Source: Pricia mediterranea (GTDB lineage Bacteria > Bacteroidota > Bacteroidia > Flavobacteriales > Flavobacteriaceae). Taken from it: a stretch of 64,000 nt of DNA. The notes under the pieces are model-generated. The model did no database searches. It was not told where the DNA came from and worked only from the letters and a program-made list of their open reading frames with translations. The position numbers and the translations under genes are program-made. Of the stretch, positions 17,159-26,391 are shown one piece after another (the stretch's first letter is position 1; the number at the start of each line of letters is the position of its first letter). The stretch lies in NCBI RefSeq assembly GCF_032248455.1, contig NZ_JAVTTP010000001.1, positions 4,066,001-4,130,000 of the forward strand, in the 5' to 3' direction.

Positions 17159-18703
17159 ATGACAAATGCGCATAGGGATGCCTTGTTCGTCCTGGTGAAA
17201 TCCCTTTCGAAATCAGAGAAACGCCAATTTAAACTTTATGTCGGTCGCTTGGGCGTAAATACCGATGCCAAATTTTTGGCCTTGTTCAATTTAATGGATA
17301 AAATTAAAAAATACAACGAGAAAACGATTTTAGGGAGCGGAATCGTCAAAAAGGCCCAGCTCTCGAATCTCAAGGCTCATCTCTATAAACAAATCCTAAT
17401 TAGTTTGCGATTGAACCCCGTGAACCAAACTCCCAGGGTACAGCTCCGGGAGCAACTTGATTTTGCGACCATTTTGTACCAAAAGGGACTCTACAAACAG
17501 AGCCTTAAAATTTTGGACAAGGCGAAGTCCACCGCCATCGAAAATGAAGAGAAGAACATCGCCTATGAAATCGTCGAGCTGGAAAAAATTATTGAAACCC
17601 AATACATCACAAGAAGTATTCCCGACCGTGCCGATGAGCTGGCCGTTCAGGCCAAGGAGCTGTCCGCCCAGAATGTTATGACCAGCAAACTCTCGAACCT
17701 ATCCCTGCAATTGTACGGGCTGATGCTCAAGGTAGGCTATGTACGCAGCGATGAAGATTATTTACAGGTCAAGGAATATTTTGAAAGCCATTTGCCAAAA
17801 TATCGCATCGAAGATCTGGGGTTCCGCGAAAAACTGTGGTTGTACAAGTCCTATTTATGGTACAGTTTCTTGACGCAAGATTTTTTGTCGACCTACAAAT
17901 ACGCCAGTAAATGGGTGGATCTTTTTTATGAACAAAAAGAACAGATCTACCTCAATCCGGTTTTCTTTATCAAGGGTAATAATTATTTGTTGGAGTCTTT
18001 GTTCTACGTGAAATATGCGTCTCAATTTAAACAGACCCTTGAACGCCTTGAGGAGATGGTAGCGAGTAAGAACTTCCCAAAGACCGACAACATTTCTTCG
18101 TTGGTCTTTCTCTACGTCAACGCCAATAAATTGAACCTTCATTTTTTGGAAGGCACCTTCAAAAAGGGACTCTATCTGGTTAAAATCGTGGAATACGGTA
18201 TTAAGAAGCACAAAGATCGGATCGATGCCCATCACGTGATGGTGCTCTACTATAAGATTGCCTGTCTGTATTTCGGTATCGGCGATAACAAGACCTCTAT
18301 CAAATACCTGAAAAAGATTATCAACAACAAAAACCTAAAAATGCGTGAAGACCTTATGTGCTTTGCGCGGGTATTGAGCCTTGTGGCTCATTATGAGGCA
18401 GGCATGGACTACCATCTGGAAGTTCAATTGAAAAGTACCTATAAGTTTCTTTTGAAAATGAACGACCTGCATGCCGTTCAAAAGGAAATGATCAAATTCT
18501 TGCGAAACCTAGGGGGGATATACCCACACGAACTCAAAAACGAATTCCAGAAACTGTACGCTGAACTCAAGAAGTACGAGGACCATCCCTATGAAAAACG
18601 TTCCTTTTTGTATCTGGATATCATATCGTGGTTGGAGAGTCACCTACAGAACAGGCCTGTTGCGGATATTATCCGTGAAAAGGCCCTGGCGGCCAGGCGT
18701 TAA
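17159..18703 (+). CDS. Helical-repeat (TPR-like) protein of unknown function
   Basis: A 514-residue, lysine-rich soluble protein without signal peptide. Most of it is predicted helical, with paired-helix repeats such as LYQKGLYKQSLKILDKAK and YFGIGDNKTSIKYLKKI that resemble TPR units. The N terminus (SLSKSEKRQFKLYV) is a recurrent opening in a Bacteroidota-wide conserved family of unknown role. It is divergent from leuA and lies 45 bases before a DMT transporter gene, possibly in one transcript. TPR-like folds usually bind proteins. The partner is unknown. Confidence 0.65.
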   Translation: MTNAHRDALFVLVKSLSKSEKRQFKLYVGRLGVNTDAKFLALFNLMDKIKKYNEKTILGSGIVKKAQLSNLKAHLYKQILISLRLNPVNQTPRVQLREQLDFATILYQKGLYKQSLKILDKAKSTAIENEEKNIAYEIVELEKIIETQYITRSIPDRADELAVQAKELSAQNVMTSKLSNLSLQLYGLMLKVGYVRSDEDYLQVKEYFESHLPKYRIEDLGFREKLWLYKSYLWYSFLTQDFLSTYKYASKWVDLFYEQKEQIYLNPVFFIKGNNYLLESLFYVKYASQFKQTLERLEEMVASKNFPKTDNISSLVFLYVNANKLNLHFLEGTFKKGLYLVKIVEYGIKKHKDRIDAHHVMVLYYKIACLYFGIGDNKTSIKYLKKIINNKNLKMREDLMCFARVLSLVAHYEAGMDYHLEVQLKSTYKFLLKMNDLHAVQKEMIKFLRNLGGIYPHELKNEFQKLYAELKKYEDHPYEKRSFLYLDIISWLESHLQNRPVADIIREKALAARR

Positions 18704-18748
18704 CATGACGATACAGCATTATTTTCAACGCCAAACACTAGTTTTCAT

Positions 18749-19612
18749 TTGAGCCGATCTTCAAAATTCAATACCGGAAATTTTCTCGAAATCAATCTGG
18801 CGATGTTGCTGATGAGCACTTCCGGCCCATTCGGAAAATTTATAACCCTACCGGTTCCCCTGACCATCGCAATACGCGGATCGTTGGCCCTGATCTTTCT
18901 TTTGGCCTATTGTAAGTTCAAAGGTATTTCTTTCGGTCTAGAAGGTCCGGACCGATGGCCCGTATTTCTGAGTGGTTTACTGATGGCCGTCCATTGGCTG
19001 ACCTACTTTCATGCGCTGCAGTTGTCGAACGTGGCCATCGGCATGTTGTCCCTGTTCACCTATCCGGTCATGACCGCTTTCTTGGAGCCGTTATTTTTAA
19101 AATCCCGATTTCAGAAAATCCATTTGTTGCTGGGCGTTTTGGTCCTTTTCGGGATCTATTATTTGGTGCCGGACTTTAACTTTGGTAACCAAAACACCAT
19201 TGCGATCGGTTTCGGACTGCTTTCCGCCCTGTGCTACGCCATTCGCAATCTGATCCTGAAAACGAAAGTGGATCGGTATCAGGGTTCTCTACTGATGACC
19301 TATCAAATGTTTATCGTCGGGTTATTGCTGCTACCGGTCTTTTTTGCGTACGACCTGAACGCAATAGGGCAGCAATGGATGGGACTCTTAGGCGTGGCAC
19401 TGATCACCACGGTGTTGGGCCATACGATGTTTATCAACTGTTTCAAACATTTTTCCGTTACTACGGTGAGTATTCTCAGTAGCGTACAGCCCGTTTACGG
19501 TATTTTGATCGGAGCGCTTTTTATGTCGGAGATACCCGGATGGTCTACCGTATTGGGCGGTACCTTGATCTTGGCGTCGGTTGTGGTCGAGAGCGCAAGG
19601 TCATATCGGTAA
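18749..19612 (+). CDS. DMT-superfamily (EamA) transporter
   Basis: A 287-residue inner-membrane protein with about ten hydrophobic helices arranged as two EamA repeats (about 15-140 and 150-285), typical of drug/metabolite exporters. The start is a TTG at 18749. No ATG lies at a suitable upstream place, and the first internal ATG would cut into helix 1. The second repeat contains the usual SSVQPVYGILIGALFM segment. The exported compound cannot be read from sequence. Confidence 0.85.
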   Translation: MSRSSKFNTGNFLEINLAMLLMSTSGPFGKFITLPVPLTIAIRGSLALIFLLAYCKFKGISFGLEGPDRWPVFLSGLLMAVHWLTYFHALQLSNVAIGMLSLFTYPVMTAFLEPLFLKSRFQKIHLLLGVLVLFGIYYLVPDFNFGNQNTIAIGFGLLSALCYAIRNLILKTKVDRYQGSLLMTYQMFIVGLLLLPVFFAYDLNAIGQQWMGLLGVALITTVLGHTMFINCFKHFSVTTVSILSSVQPVYGILIGALFMSEIPGWSTVLGGTLILASVVVESARSYR

Positions 19613-19704
19613 TTCGTAGGCGGGTAATTCAGTATAATATCGACCCACCTGTCGAACGGGCATGTGCCTCGAGCCTGACCTTGGGAGTTCAATTTTAGTC
19701 CCCT

Positions 19705-19728
19705 AAAAAAATCTCCTTATCAGGAGAT
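19705..19728 (-). terminator. Rho-independent terminator behind the RluA-family gene
   Basis: ATCTCCT (19711-19717) and AGGAGAT (19722-19728) form a perfect 7-bp stem with a 4-base loop. On the minus strand it is followed by a run of seven T. It lies 74 bases past the stop of the pseudouridine synthase gene. Confidence 0.7.
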
Positions 19729-19801
19729 GATAATGTTCTTATAGGCCGGGGTTTTAGGCCGCCAGTCCGCCATAAGATTTACAAGGGATTTGGAGGCTCG
19801 A

Positions 19802-20536
19802 TCAAGGGCAGGCATCCCAAACCGGGTCCCGGGGCGGGGGGGCGGACAAGGTCAACGGTTCTTTCTTTACAGGATGTACAAAGCTCAGGCTACGCGCATG
19901 TAAATGAATGCTGGCATCCTTATTACTTCGGTCGAACCCATATTTAAGGTCTCCTTTTATCGGGCGTCCGATGGCGGACATTTGGGCCCTTATCTGGTGA
20001 TGGCGTCCCGTTATCAGGTCGATTTCCAACAAAAAATAATTGTCCAGTTTTTTTATCACCCGATACGCTAGAATCGCCTTTTTACTATCGGGAACTTCTT
20101 TCTTGTTGGCGTATGATTTATTCTGTTTGGGGTTGCGACGGAGCCAGTGGACCAAGGTGTCGCTTTCTTTTGTTGGATTATTCTTTACTACGGCCCAATA
20201 GGTCTTGGTCGTCTTTTTTTCCGCGAAGAGCTTGTTAAGGCGCGGTAGGACCTTCGAAGTCTTGGCAAAGACTACGATGCCCGAGGTAGGGCGATCCAAA
20301 CGATGGGGCACGCCCAGATACACGTTGCCGGGCTTCTTGTATTTTTCCTTTAAATAGTGCTTCACGACCTCGTTCAGGGGCACATCCCCGGTTTTATCGC
20401 CTTGCACCAAATCCCCCGGGCGCTTGTTGACAACGATTAAATGGTTGTCCTCATAAAGCACTTGAAGGTTTTTAGCATTTGAAACTGTCTTGTTACCCAC
20501 TATAACTCTATCTTTTTTTGGTCGGATCTCGTTCAA
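19802..20536 (-). CDS. RluA-family RNA pseudouridine synthase
   Basis: A 244-residue enzyme that isomerises uridine to pseudouridine in rRNA or tRNA. The catalytic motif HRLDRPTSG (78-86, nucleophile D81) is intact, and LITGRHHQIRAQ is the second family signature. There is no S4 domain, so it belongs with the short RluA/TruC-like group. No ATG is available near the N terminus. The frame opens with TTG at 20536, and a GTG 12 codons later is an alternative start. Its terminator lies downstream. The modified position cannot be assigned. Confidence 0.88.
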   Translation of the reverse strand: MNEIRPKKDRVIVGNKTVSNAKNLQVLYEDNHLIVVNKRPGDLVQGDKTGDVPLNEVVKHYLKEKYKKPGNVYLGVPHRLDRPTSGIVVFAKTSKVLPRLNKLFAEKKTTKTYWAVVKNNPTKESDTLVHWLRRNPKQNKSYANKKEVPDSKKAILAYRVIKKLDNYFLLEIDLITGRHHQIRAQMSAIGRPIKGDLKYGFDRSNKDASIHLHARSLSFVHPVKKEPLTLSAPPPRDPVWDACP

Positions 20537-20692
20537 AACCGAGCATCGCCCCCGTATTCTCGACCTTGGTGCGGACGATTTTCATGGAAATCCCGTCGCA
20601 TGACTACTCCCAGTTTTTAACTGAATCTCCACTCAAAATTTTCAAATCATCGCATTTTCGAATTTTCACGTGGTTTCCTGGAATTTCTATTT

Positions 20693-21511
20693 TTAATACT
20701 GTTCTTCCTCATTTGGAAAATCCCGTTTTTTGACGTCGGTCACATATTCGGAAATCGCCTTTCCCATATCCTCGTACAAATTCATATAGCGTCTTAAGAA
20801 ACGCGGATTGAATTCATGGGTCATGCCCAGTAGGTCATGGATGACCAAAACCTGGCCGTCGGCGTATTGCCCGCCCCCGATACCGATGGTAGGAATGCTC
20901 AGGCCTTCGGAAACTTTTTTGGTCAGTGCAGCGGGAATTTTTTCCAGAACAATACTAAAGCATCCAAGCTTTTCTAGAAGATGGGCGTCTTCCATCAGTT
21001 TCTCCGCTTCTTGATCTTCCTTGGCGCGAACGGTGTAGGTGCCGAACTTATAAATGCTCTGCGGAGTCAGCCCCAAGTGTCCCATCACTGGAATTCCTGC
21101 TTTCAGGATCCGCTTGACGGATTCCTTGATTTCCACTCCGCCTTCCAATTTGACCGCATGTGCCCCGCTCTCCTTCATGATCCGTATCGCCGAACGCAGG
21201 GCTTCCTTAGGGTCGCTCTGATAACTTCCGAAAGGAATATCGACTACTACCAAAGCCCTTTCCACGGCTCGGATGACCGAGCTGGCATGATATATCATTT
21301 GGTCCAAAGTAATGGGAAGCGTCGTCTCATGGCCAGCCATCACGTTGCTGGCGGAGTCACCGACCAGAATCACATCGACATTGGCCGAATCGACGATCTT
21401 CGCCATGGAATAATCGTAGGCGGTGAGCATGGAGATTTTCTCCCCGTTTTTTTTCATCTCTACGAGGGACTTTACCGTCACCCGTTTGTAATCTTTTTTT
21501 GCGGTCGACAT
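20693..21511 (-). CDS. panB: 3-methyl-2-oxobutanoate hydroxymethyltransferase
   Basis: A 272-residue TIM-barrel enzyme that adds a hydroxymethyl group from methylene-THF to ketoisovalerate, giving ketopantoate for pantothenate and CoA. Metal and substrate residues are present: D52 in VGDSASNV, D91 in [10 protein letters not shown]121 and E123 in VKLEGG, and GHLGLTPQS further on. Full length for the family. It sits upstream of the RluA-type gene on the same strand, separated by 156 bases. Confidence 0.96.
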   Translation of the reverse strand: MSTAKKDYKRVTVKSLVEMKKNGEKISMLTAYDYSMAKIVDSANVDVILVGDSASNVMAGHETTLPITLDQMIYHASSVIRAVERALVVVDIPFGSYQSDPKEALRSAIRIMKESGAHAVKLEGGVEIKESVKRILKAGIPVMGHLGLTPQSIYKFGTYTVRAKEDQEAEKLMEDAHLLEKLGCFSIVLEKIPAALTKKVSEGLSIPTIGIGGGQYADGQVLVIHDLLGMTHEFNPRFLRRYMNLYEDMGKAISEYVTDVKKRDFPNEEEQY

Positions 21512-21668
21512 GTTAGGATTGATTTTGGATTTGGCCTTAAATGTAAGGAAATAGTTTCTGTTGGTAAGTCCGGAGGTTAGTAGTTCGTCCTAAACCACAT
21601 AAATTGAAATGCTTTGCAAGAATATACGATTTCGGCATTTTTCATTAATTTCGGAAAAACCGTCCGTT

Positions 21669-22124
21669 ATGAAGCATGTTCTAAGCTTTTTACTGTGCCT
21701 GTTCATCTTTAGTCTTTCTGCCCAGGAATCGGAAAAAGATGACGTACAAAGAACCATAGAAACCTTTTTCGAGGGCTTCCATCAACAGGATTCCATGAAG
21801 ATAAAACAGACGGTTTCCGATGAAATCGTGATGCGGCGTATTTCAACTGATTCCGCTGGCAAGGCATTCGTACGCCAACAGGATTTCCCCGATTTTTTAA
21901 ATATGATCGTCAGTATTCCCAAGACCACCCAATTTCGCGAAATTATCAAGTCGTATTCCATTCGGATCGACGGTCCGATGGCTCAAGTTTGGACACCCTA
22001 TGAATTCAGGTTCAACGGTGAATTCGACCATTGCGGGACCAACTCCTTCCAACTGTTCAAGGAAGATAGGGACTGGAAAATCATCTATATTATCGATACC
22101 GGGCGAAAAGAGGGGTGCGACTAA
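21669..22124 (+). CDS. Exported NTF2-like (SnoaL/DUF4440-type) protein
   Basis: A 151-residue protein with a Sec signal peptide (hydrophobic LSFLLCLFIFSLSAQ, cut after Ala-Gln). The frame is open upstream to 21609, but the ATG at 21669 gives a proper signal peptide. The mature part shows the cone-like NTF2 pattern, a helix (VQRTIETFFEGFHQQD) then strands ending in DWKIIYIIDTGR. No catalytic residues can be assigned. Its 3' end overlaps the convergent oxidoreductase gene by 4 bases. Confidence 0.75.
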   Translation: MKHVLSFLLCLFIFSLSAQESEKDDVQRTIETFFEGFHQQDSMKIKQTVSDEIVMRRISTDSAGKAFVRQQDFPDFLNMIVSIPKTTQFREIIKSYSIRIDGPMAQVWTPYEFRFNGEFDHCGTNSFQLFKEDRDWKIIYIIDTGRKEGCD

Positions 22125-23593
22125 ACCTTCCAGCCTTCCCTATGCTCCCGTCCCACAAACTGGTTGGCCTCCTCAAGGTTCGTGATACGCATATTCTCGC
22201 CATCCCATAATAGTTTTTTACGTCCGAAAAATTCCATATTGCCTTTCTCGTTTTCTCTGCGCAACAGATAGCTGCGGATGGCGAGATTGCCCATGAGCAC
22301 CGTTTCCGTCATGGGGCCGGCATAGTCGAAGGAAGAAGTGAGGCCTTTGTGCAACTCACTGTCGAAACCGGCCTTGCAGGCGTTGACCCATTTGCGTTGG
22401 TGGCCGTATTCGGGTTCCAGATTTGGTTCGGTCTCTGGGCCAAACTCCGTAGTACCGTCGTTCAGGTACAGTTTAGGCATGAGGGGCGAACTGTCGTTGA
22501 TATTGGTTGAAATGATACCTTTTTCCCCAATAATCAGCACCCCATTTTGGCTGTCCTCTCCTCCGATATCATCGTCGGCAGGAATAATATCGGGATGTGC
22601 GGGACGAATGCCCCCATCGCTCCAGGTCATCTCAATTGGCGACTTGGTCTTATCGGTGGCATCGAAATTCAGGGTGATAAAAGAGGAAGCGGGACAACCC
22701 TCGGGATTATAGTCCGCCGTCCACATTTTCGAGTAGACCGAACCGACGCTGCATTCCGCTCCGGTGGGATATTTAAGGTTGAGCGTGCGGAAGGGAATAT
22801 CTATTAAGTGGCAACCGACATCTCCCAAGGCCCCGGTTCCATAATCCCACCAACCCCGCCAGTTGAATGGATGTAAGTTCGGAATATATGGTTTTTTCTC
22901 CGCAGGGCCGAGCCACAGGTCCCAATCGAGCGATTCGGGTTTCAAACTCGGATCGGGATCCGGCATCGCATAGCCTTGGGGCCAAACGGGACGGTTTGTC
23001 CATACCTGTACTTTCGATACGGCACCGATCTTGTCATCGTCGATCCATTTTTGTACCATGTTCAATAGCGGATTCGAGCCGCCTTGATTGCCCATTTGAC
23101 TGACGATTTTATTGTCCCGCGCCATCTGGGTGAGGGTTCGGGCCTCTCGGATGTTGTGGGTCATAGGCTTTTGTACGTAAACATGCTTTCCGCGTTGCAT
23201 GGCATAGGAAGCCGCCGGAGCGTGTACGTGATCGGGAGTGGAGATGGTGACCGCATCGATTCCTTTTTCCTTGTCCAACATTTCACGATAATCGGCGTAC
23301 TTTTTCGCCTTGGGAAAACGCTCGACAGAGGCTTTGGCCGAACCTGCAAAATCGACGTCGCAAAGAGCGACCACTTTTTCACGCCCGTCTACGGAGGCGT
23401 TCCTGATATCGCTGGCTCCTTTTCCACCTGCACCGATGGCGGCCAGATTCAGGCGGTCACTGGGTGCCATATAACCGACGCCCCCAAGTACGTGGCGGGG
23501 AACGATAAAAATCGAGGAGGCCATAGCGCCTTTTTTGATAAACGACCTGCGAGTGGTGTTCGCGGAGCCTTTTTTGCTATTTTTCATGTACAT
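22121..23593 (-). CDS. Tat-exported Gfo/Idh/MocA-family oxidoreductase
   Basis: A 490-residue NAD(P)-dependent sugar dehydrogenase-like protein. A twin-arginine signal is clear (TRRSFIKKG, R15-R16, followed by a hydrophobic stretch), so it is folded with cofactor before export. The Rossmann motif GAGGKGA is at 54-60, and the catalytic EKP is replaced by QKP (141-143), a variant common in this exported group. The Trp-rich WRGWWDYGTGALGDVGCH segment is typical. It is divergent from a DUF1080 gene. Such pairs fit oxidation of glycosides to 3-keto sugars in the periplasm. Start could also be Met3. Confidence 0.85.
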   Translation of the reverse strand: MYMKNSKKGSANTTRRSFIKKGAMASSIFIVPRHVLGGVGYMAPSDRLNLAAIGAGGKGASDIRNASVDGREKVVALCDVDFAGSAKASVERFPKAKKYADYREMLDKEKGIDAVTISTPDHVHAPAASYAMQRGKHVYVQKPMTHNIREARTLTQMARDNKIVSQMGNQGGSNPLLNMVQKWIDDDKIGAVSKVQVWTNRPVWPQGYAMPDPDPSLKPESLDWDLWLGPAEKKPYIPNLHPFNWRGWWDYGTGALGDVGCHLIDIPFRTLNLKYPTGAECSVGSVYSKMWTADYNPEGCPASSFITLNFDATDKTKSPIEMTWSDGGIRPAHPDIIPADDDIGGEDSQNGVLIIGEKGIISTNINDSSPLMPKLYLNDGTTEFGPETEPNLEPEYGHQRKWVNACKAGFDSELHKGLTSSFDYAGPMTETVLMGNLAIRSYLLRRENEKGNMEFFGRKKLLWDGENMRITNLEEANQFVGREHREGWKV

Positions 23594-23751
23594 TTAATTT
23601 GAATGATTTTATGTGACTCTAAAGTTAATTAAAAATATAGAACAGCAAATTATCTATATCTGAATTCATACAAACCCTCAATATGTTCATAAATACCTGT
23701 ACAAACTCCCCATAATTCTTATATTTATCCCTTTATTAAAAACACTGTAAA

Positions 23752-24693
23752 ATGAGAATCAATTTGAAATTTTTCTGTACGACGTTAACCGTGTTTCTGG
23801 TTACGGTAACGGGGGTACGGGCGCAAGAGAGCAATCCCCTAGAGGGAAAGTGGGACCTGGTCATTGAACAGAACGGAAAGCAACTTCCGTCTTGGTTGGA
23901 GATCAAGCATTCTGGGCTGAATACCTTGGTAGGTCGTTTCGTTTATGCAAATGGCAGTGCCCGTCCGATTTCCGAGGTGGAAGTCGAGAACGGAAAATTC
24001 AGTTTTGAAATCCCCCCGCAGTGGGAGGATGCCGATTCCGATTTGGATTTCGAAGGGCAGTTGAACGGCGATAAACTGGAAGGTACAATGGAGTATACGG
24101 ATGGCAAGACGTATAATTGGACGGGCACTCGGGCCCCCAAGCTTGCTTACACCGAAAATCCTAATTGGGGCCAACCGATCGAACTTTTCAACGGAAAAGA
24201 TTTAAGCGGGTGGACGACCAGTGGCGAAGAAAACCAGTGGAAGGTTGAGAACGGCATCCTCAAGAGTCCTAAATCGGGTTCAAACCTGATTTCCGAGCAG
24301 GAATTCGAAGATTTTAAGCTGCATGTGGAGTTTAAGATTCCCGCGGGAAGCAACAGCGGTATCTATCTACGGGGCCGTTACGAGGTACAGATACAGGACG
24401 ATGCGGGCAAAGAACCGTCCGACATCCTTTTTGGCGGCATATACGGATTTTTGACCCCCAATGAAATGGTCGCCAAACCGGCCGGGGAGTGGCAGACCTA
24501 TGATATCACCCTGATCGGTCGCCGGGTGACCATCGTGGCCAATGGCAAGACCATTATCAGTGAGCAGAACATTCCGGGAATTACCGGTGGGGCCATAGAT
24601 AGTAAAGAAGGCGAACCGGGACCGTTTATGATCCAGGGCGATCACGGTGCGGTTTCCTTCCGGAAGTTCACCGTCACCCCGAGAGTGGAGTAG
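23752..24693 (+). CDS. DUF1080 protein (3-keto-disaccharide hydrolase-like) with extra N-terminal domain
   Basis: A 313-residue exported protein (signal peptide to about VRAQ). Residues about 28-128 form a beta-rich module (EGKWDLVIEQNG ... KTYNWTGTRAP) that is not part of DUF1080. Residues about 138-312 are a DUF1080/3-keto-disaccharide hydrolase jelly roll (ELFNGKDLSGW, GSNSGIYLRGRYEVQI, GEWQTYDI). The family includes enzymes cleaving 3-keto-glycosides. The divergent Gfo/Idh/MocA dehydrogenase supports that role. Its stop lies 3 bases from the convergent sdaA stop. Confidence 0.82.
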   Translation: MRINLKFFCTTLTVFLVTVTGVRAQESNPLEGKWDLVIEQNGKQLPSWLEIKHSGLNTLVGRFVYANGSARPISEVEVENGKFSFEIPPQWEDADSDLDFEGQLNGDKLEGTMEYTDGKTYNWTGTRAPKLAYTENPNWGQPIELFNGKDLSGWTTSGEENQWKVENGILKSPKSGSNLISEQEFEDFKLHVEFKIPAGSNSGIYLRGRYEVQIQDDAGKEPSDILFGGIYGFLTPNEMVAKPAGEWQTYDITLIGRRVTIVANGKTIISEQNIPGITGGAIDSKEGEPGPFMIQGDHGAVSFRKFTVTPRVE

Positions 24694-24696
24694 GGG

Positions 24697-26124
24697 CTAG
24701 CAATCGCTCATATTGATGCCGACGGCAAGTCCGCCTTCGGAGGTTTCCTTATATTTAGAGCTCATATCCTTGGCGGTGGCCCACATGGTCTTCACCACTT
24801 TGTCCAAGGGTACCTTGGCATCCTTGGGGTCGGAACCGAGGGCCAGTTCGGCCGCGTTGATGGCCTTTATGGCACCCATTGAGTTGCGTTCGATACAGGG
24901 TATTTGAACAAGCCCCGCGATCGGATCACAGGTAAGGCCGAGGTGATGCTCCATGGCGATTTCGGCGGCCATCAACACCTGTTCGGGAGAGCCGCCCAGA
25001 AGTTCGGTCAAGCCACCGGCCGCCATGGACGACGACACCCCGATTTCCGCTTGGCAACCGCCCATGGCCGCGGAAATGGTGGCACCCTTTTTAAAGATGC
25101 TGCCGATTTCGCCCGCTACCAGCAAAAACTGCTTGATATGGCTGAAGTCCGCCTCATGGTTTTCGATGACCATATAATACATGATAACGGCGGGAATCAC
25201 GCCGGCACTTCCGTTGGTCGGGGCGGTTACGACCCGCCCCAGAGAGGCATTGACCTCATTAACGGCCAAGGCGAAACAGCTCACCCATTTCAATATTTGC
25301 CTGAACTTCACTTCGGTATTCCGTATGGTTTTCAACCAGCTTTCGGGCGTTTCGTATGCCTTAATGTCGTTCAACATATTTTTGTTCATCGGGTAGGCCC
25401 GTCGCTGTACGTTGAGTCCCCCCGGCAATTTCCCTTCGGTATGGCATCCTAGGTACATACTTTCCAGCATGGTGTCCCATACCTTCTGAATATTCGCATC
25501 GATTTCGGAATCGCTGCGAAGGGAGCGCTCGTTTTCAAGCACCAGCTCTGAAATTGATAATTTTTTAGCGTTGCAGTAGGCCAGCAATTCTTTTCCGTTT
25601 TGAACGGGATAGGGGAAGGTAGCGAAGGTCGCCTGTTTGCGCTTGGCATTTTTTCGCTCTTTGGTAACGACAAATCCGCCTCCGATAGAATAATAGGTAG
25701 TCGCTTTCTTTTTTCCCGAACGTAAGGTCGCCTCGAATCGGAGTCCGTTGGCATGGTATTCCAAAAACTTCCTGTGGAAAAGGATATCCTCCTTCGGGTC
25801 GAAGGACAGTTTCCGCTTCTTCCCAAAATTAAGGATATGAATATCCTGAATCTCTTCGACAATTCCATGGATATCTTCAATTGGAATTTCAACGGGATCT
25901 GTGCCTGATAGTCCAAGCATCACGGCATAATCCGTCGCATGGCCCTTTCCCGTAAGGGACAATGAGCCGTATACATGTACCCGGATGCTTTCAACCTGGT
26001 CAAAAAGCTCGGCGGCCTTCAGTTCCGAGATCCATCGCTCGGCCGCCCGCCAAGGGCCTAACGTGTGGGAACTGGACGGACCGACACCGATTTTTAGCAT
26101 ATCGAAGATACTGATGGATTCCAT
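24697..26124 (-). CDS. sdaA: L-serine ammonia-lyase (iron-sulfur, single chain)
   Basis: A 475-residue enzyme that deaminates L-serine to pyruvate in the cytoplasm. The alpha and beta halves are fused as in E. coli SdaA: N-terminal [16 protein letters not shown], then the catalytic domain. Candidate [4Fe-4S] ligands are C357 (GGCQAEIG), C399 (TCDPIAG) and C410 (QIPCIERN). The chain ends in Cys475, matching the known tail-in-mouth arrangement in which the C-terminal cysteine reaches the cluster. A tandem ACCAAAT tract lies upstream. Confidence 0.95.
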   Translation of the reverse strand: MESISIFDMLKIGVGPSSSHTLGPWRAAERWISELKAAELFDQVESIRVHVYGSLSLTGKGHATDYAVMLGLSGTDPVEIPIEDIHGIVEEIQDIHILNFGKKRKLSFDPKEDILFHRKFLEYHANGLRFEATLRSGKKKATTYYSIGGGFVVTKERKNAKRKQATFATFPYPVQNGKELLAYCNAKKLSISELVLENERSLRSDSEIDANIQKVWDTMLESMYLGCHTEGKLPGGLNVQRRAYPMNKNMLNDIKAYETPESWLKTIRNTEVKFRQILKWVSCFALAVNEVNASLGRVVTAPTNGSAGVIPAVIMYYMVIENHEADFSHIKQFLLVAGEIGSIFKKGATISAAMGGCQAEIGVSSSMAAGGLTELLGGSPEQVLMAAEIAMEHHLGLTCDPIAGLVQIPCIERNSMGAIKAINAAELALGSDPKDAKVPLDKVVKTMWATAKDMSSKYKETSEGGLAVGINMSDC

Positions 26125-26183
26125 GTTTTAATGGGCTTTTTGGTGAAAAGTAAAGATAGGATTTAAAAAATGGAAAAATTTTA

Positions 26184-26230
26184 AATTCCAAACTCCAAGT
26201 ACCAAATACCAAATACCAAATTCCAAAAGT
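26184..26230. repeat. Short tandem repeat ACCAAAT with degenerate flanks
   Basis: Three perfect 7-base units (26201-26221) are flanked by related words (TTCCAAA, CTCCAAGT, TTCCAAAA). On the minus strand this is G/T-rich (ATTTGGT) and lies 60-106 bases upstream of the sdaA start. Confidence 0.7.
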
Positions 26231-26281
26231 CATTAGGGACCAACGCAACCGCAGAGTTTGGTATTTGTTTTTTGAACTTTT

Positions 26282-26296
26282 GAGGACAAAGTCCTC
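26282..26296. other. Small perfect hairpin upstream of dnaK
   Basis: GAGGAC and GTCCTC form a 6-bp stem around AAA, about 95 bases before dnaK. A few T follow on the plus strand. It may be an operator or a weak terminator. It is not a CIRCE element. Confidence 0.3.
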
Positions 26297-26391
26297 TTTA
26301 ATGACATCCTGTCAGTTTTACTCCCTTGGCATATTGTTTGTCTTTTAGAGAGCAAATAATAAAGAACAAATACTAATTAAATATATACAGC

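Noticed and set aside
20981-21580. 199-residue frame antisense to panB
   Set aside because: Covers conserved PanB motifs on the other strand and has no domain of its own.
26125-26391. CIRCE heat-shock operator upstream of dnaK
   Set aside because: Looked for the 9-bp inverted repeat TTAGCACTC/GAGTGCTAA and did not find it. Only a short 6-bp hairpin is there.
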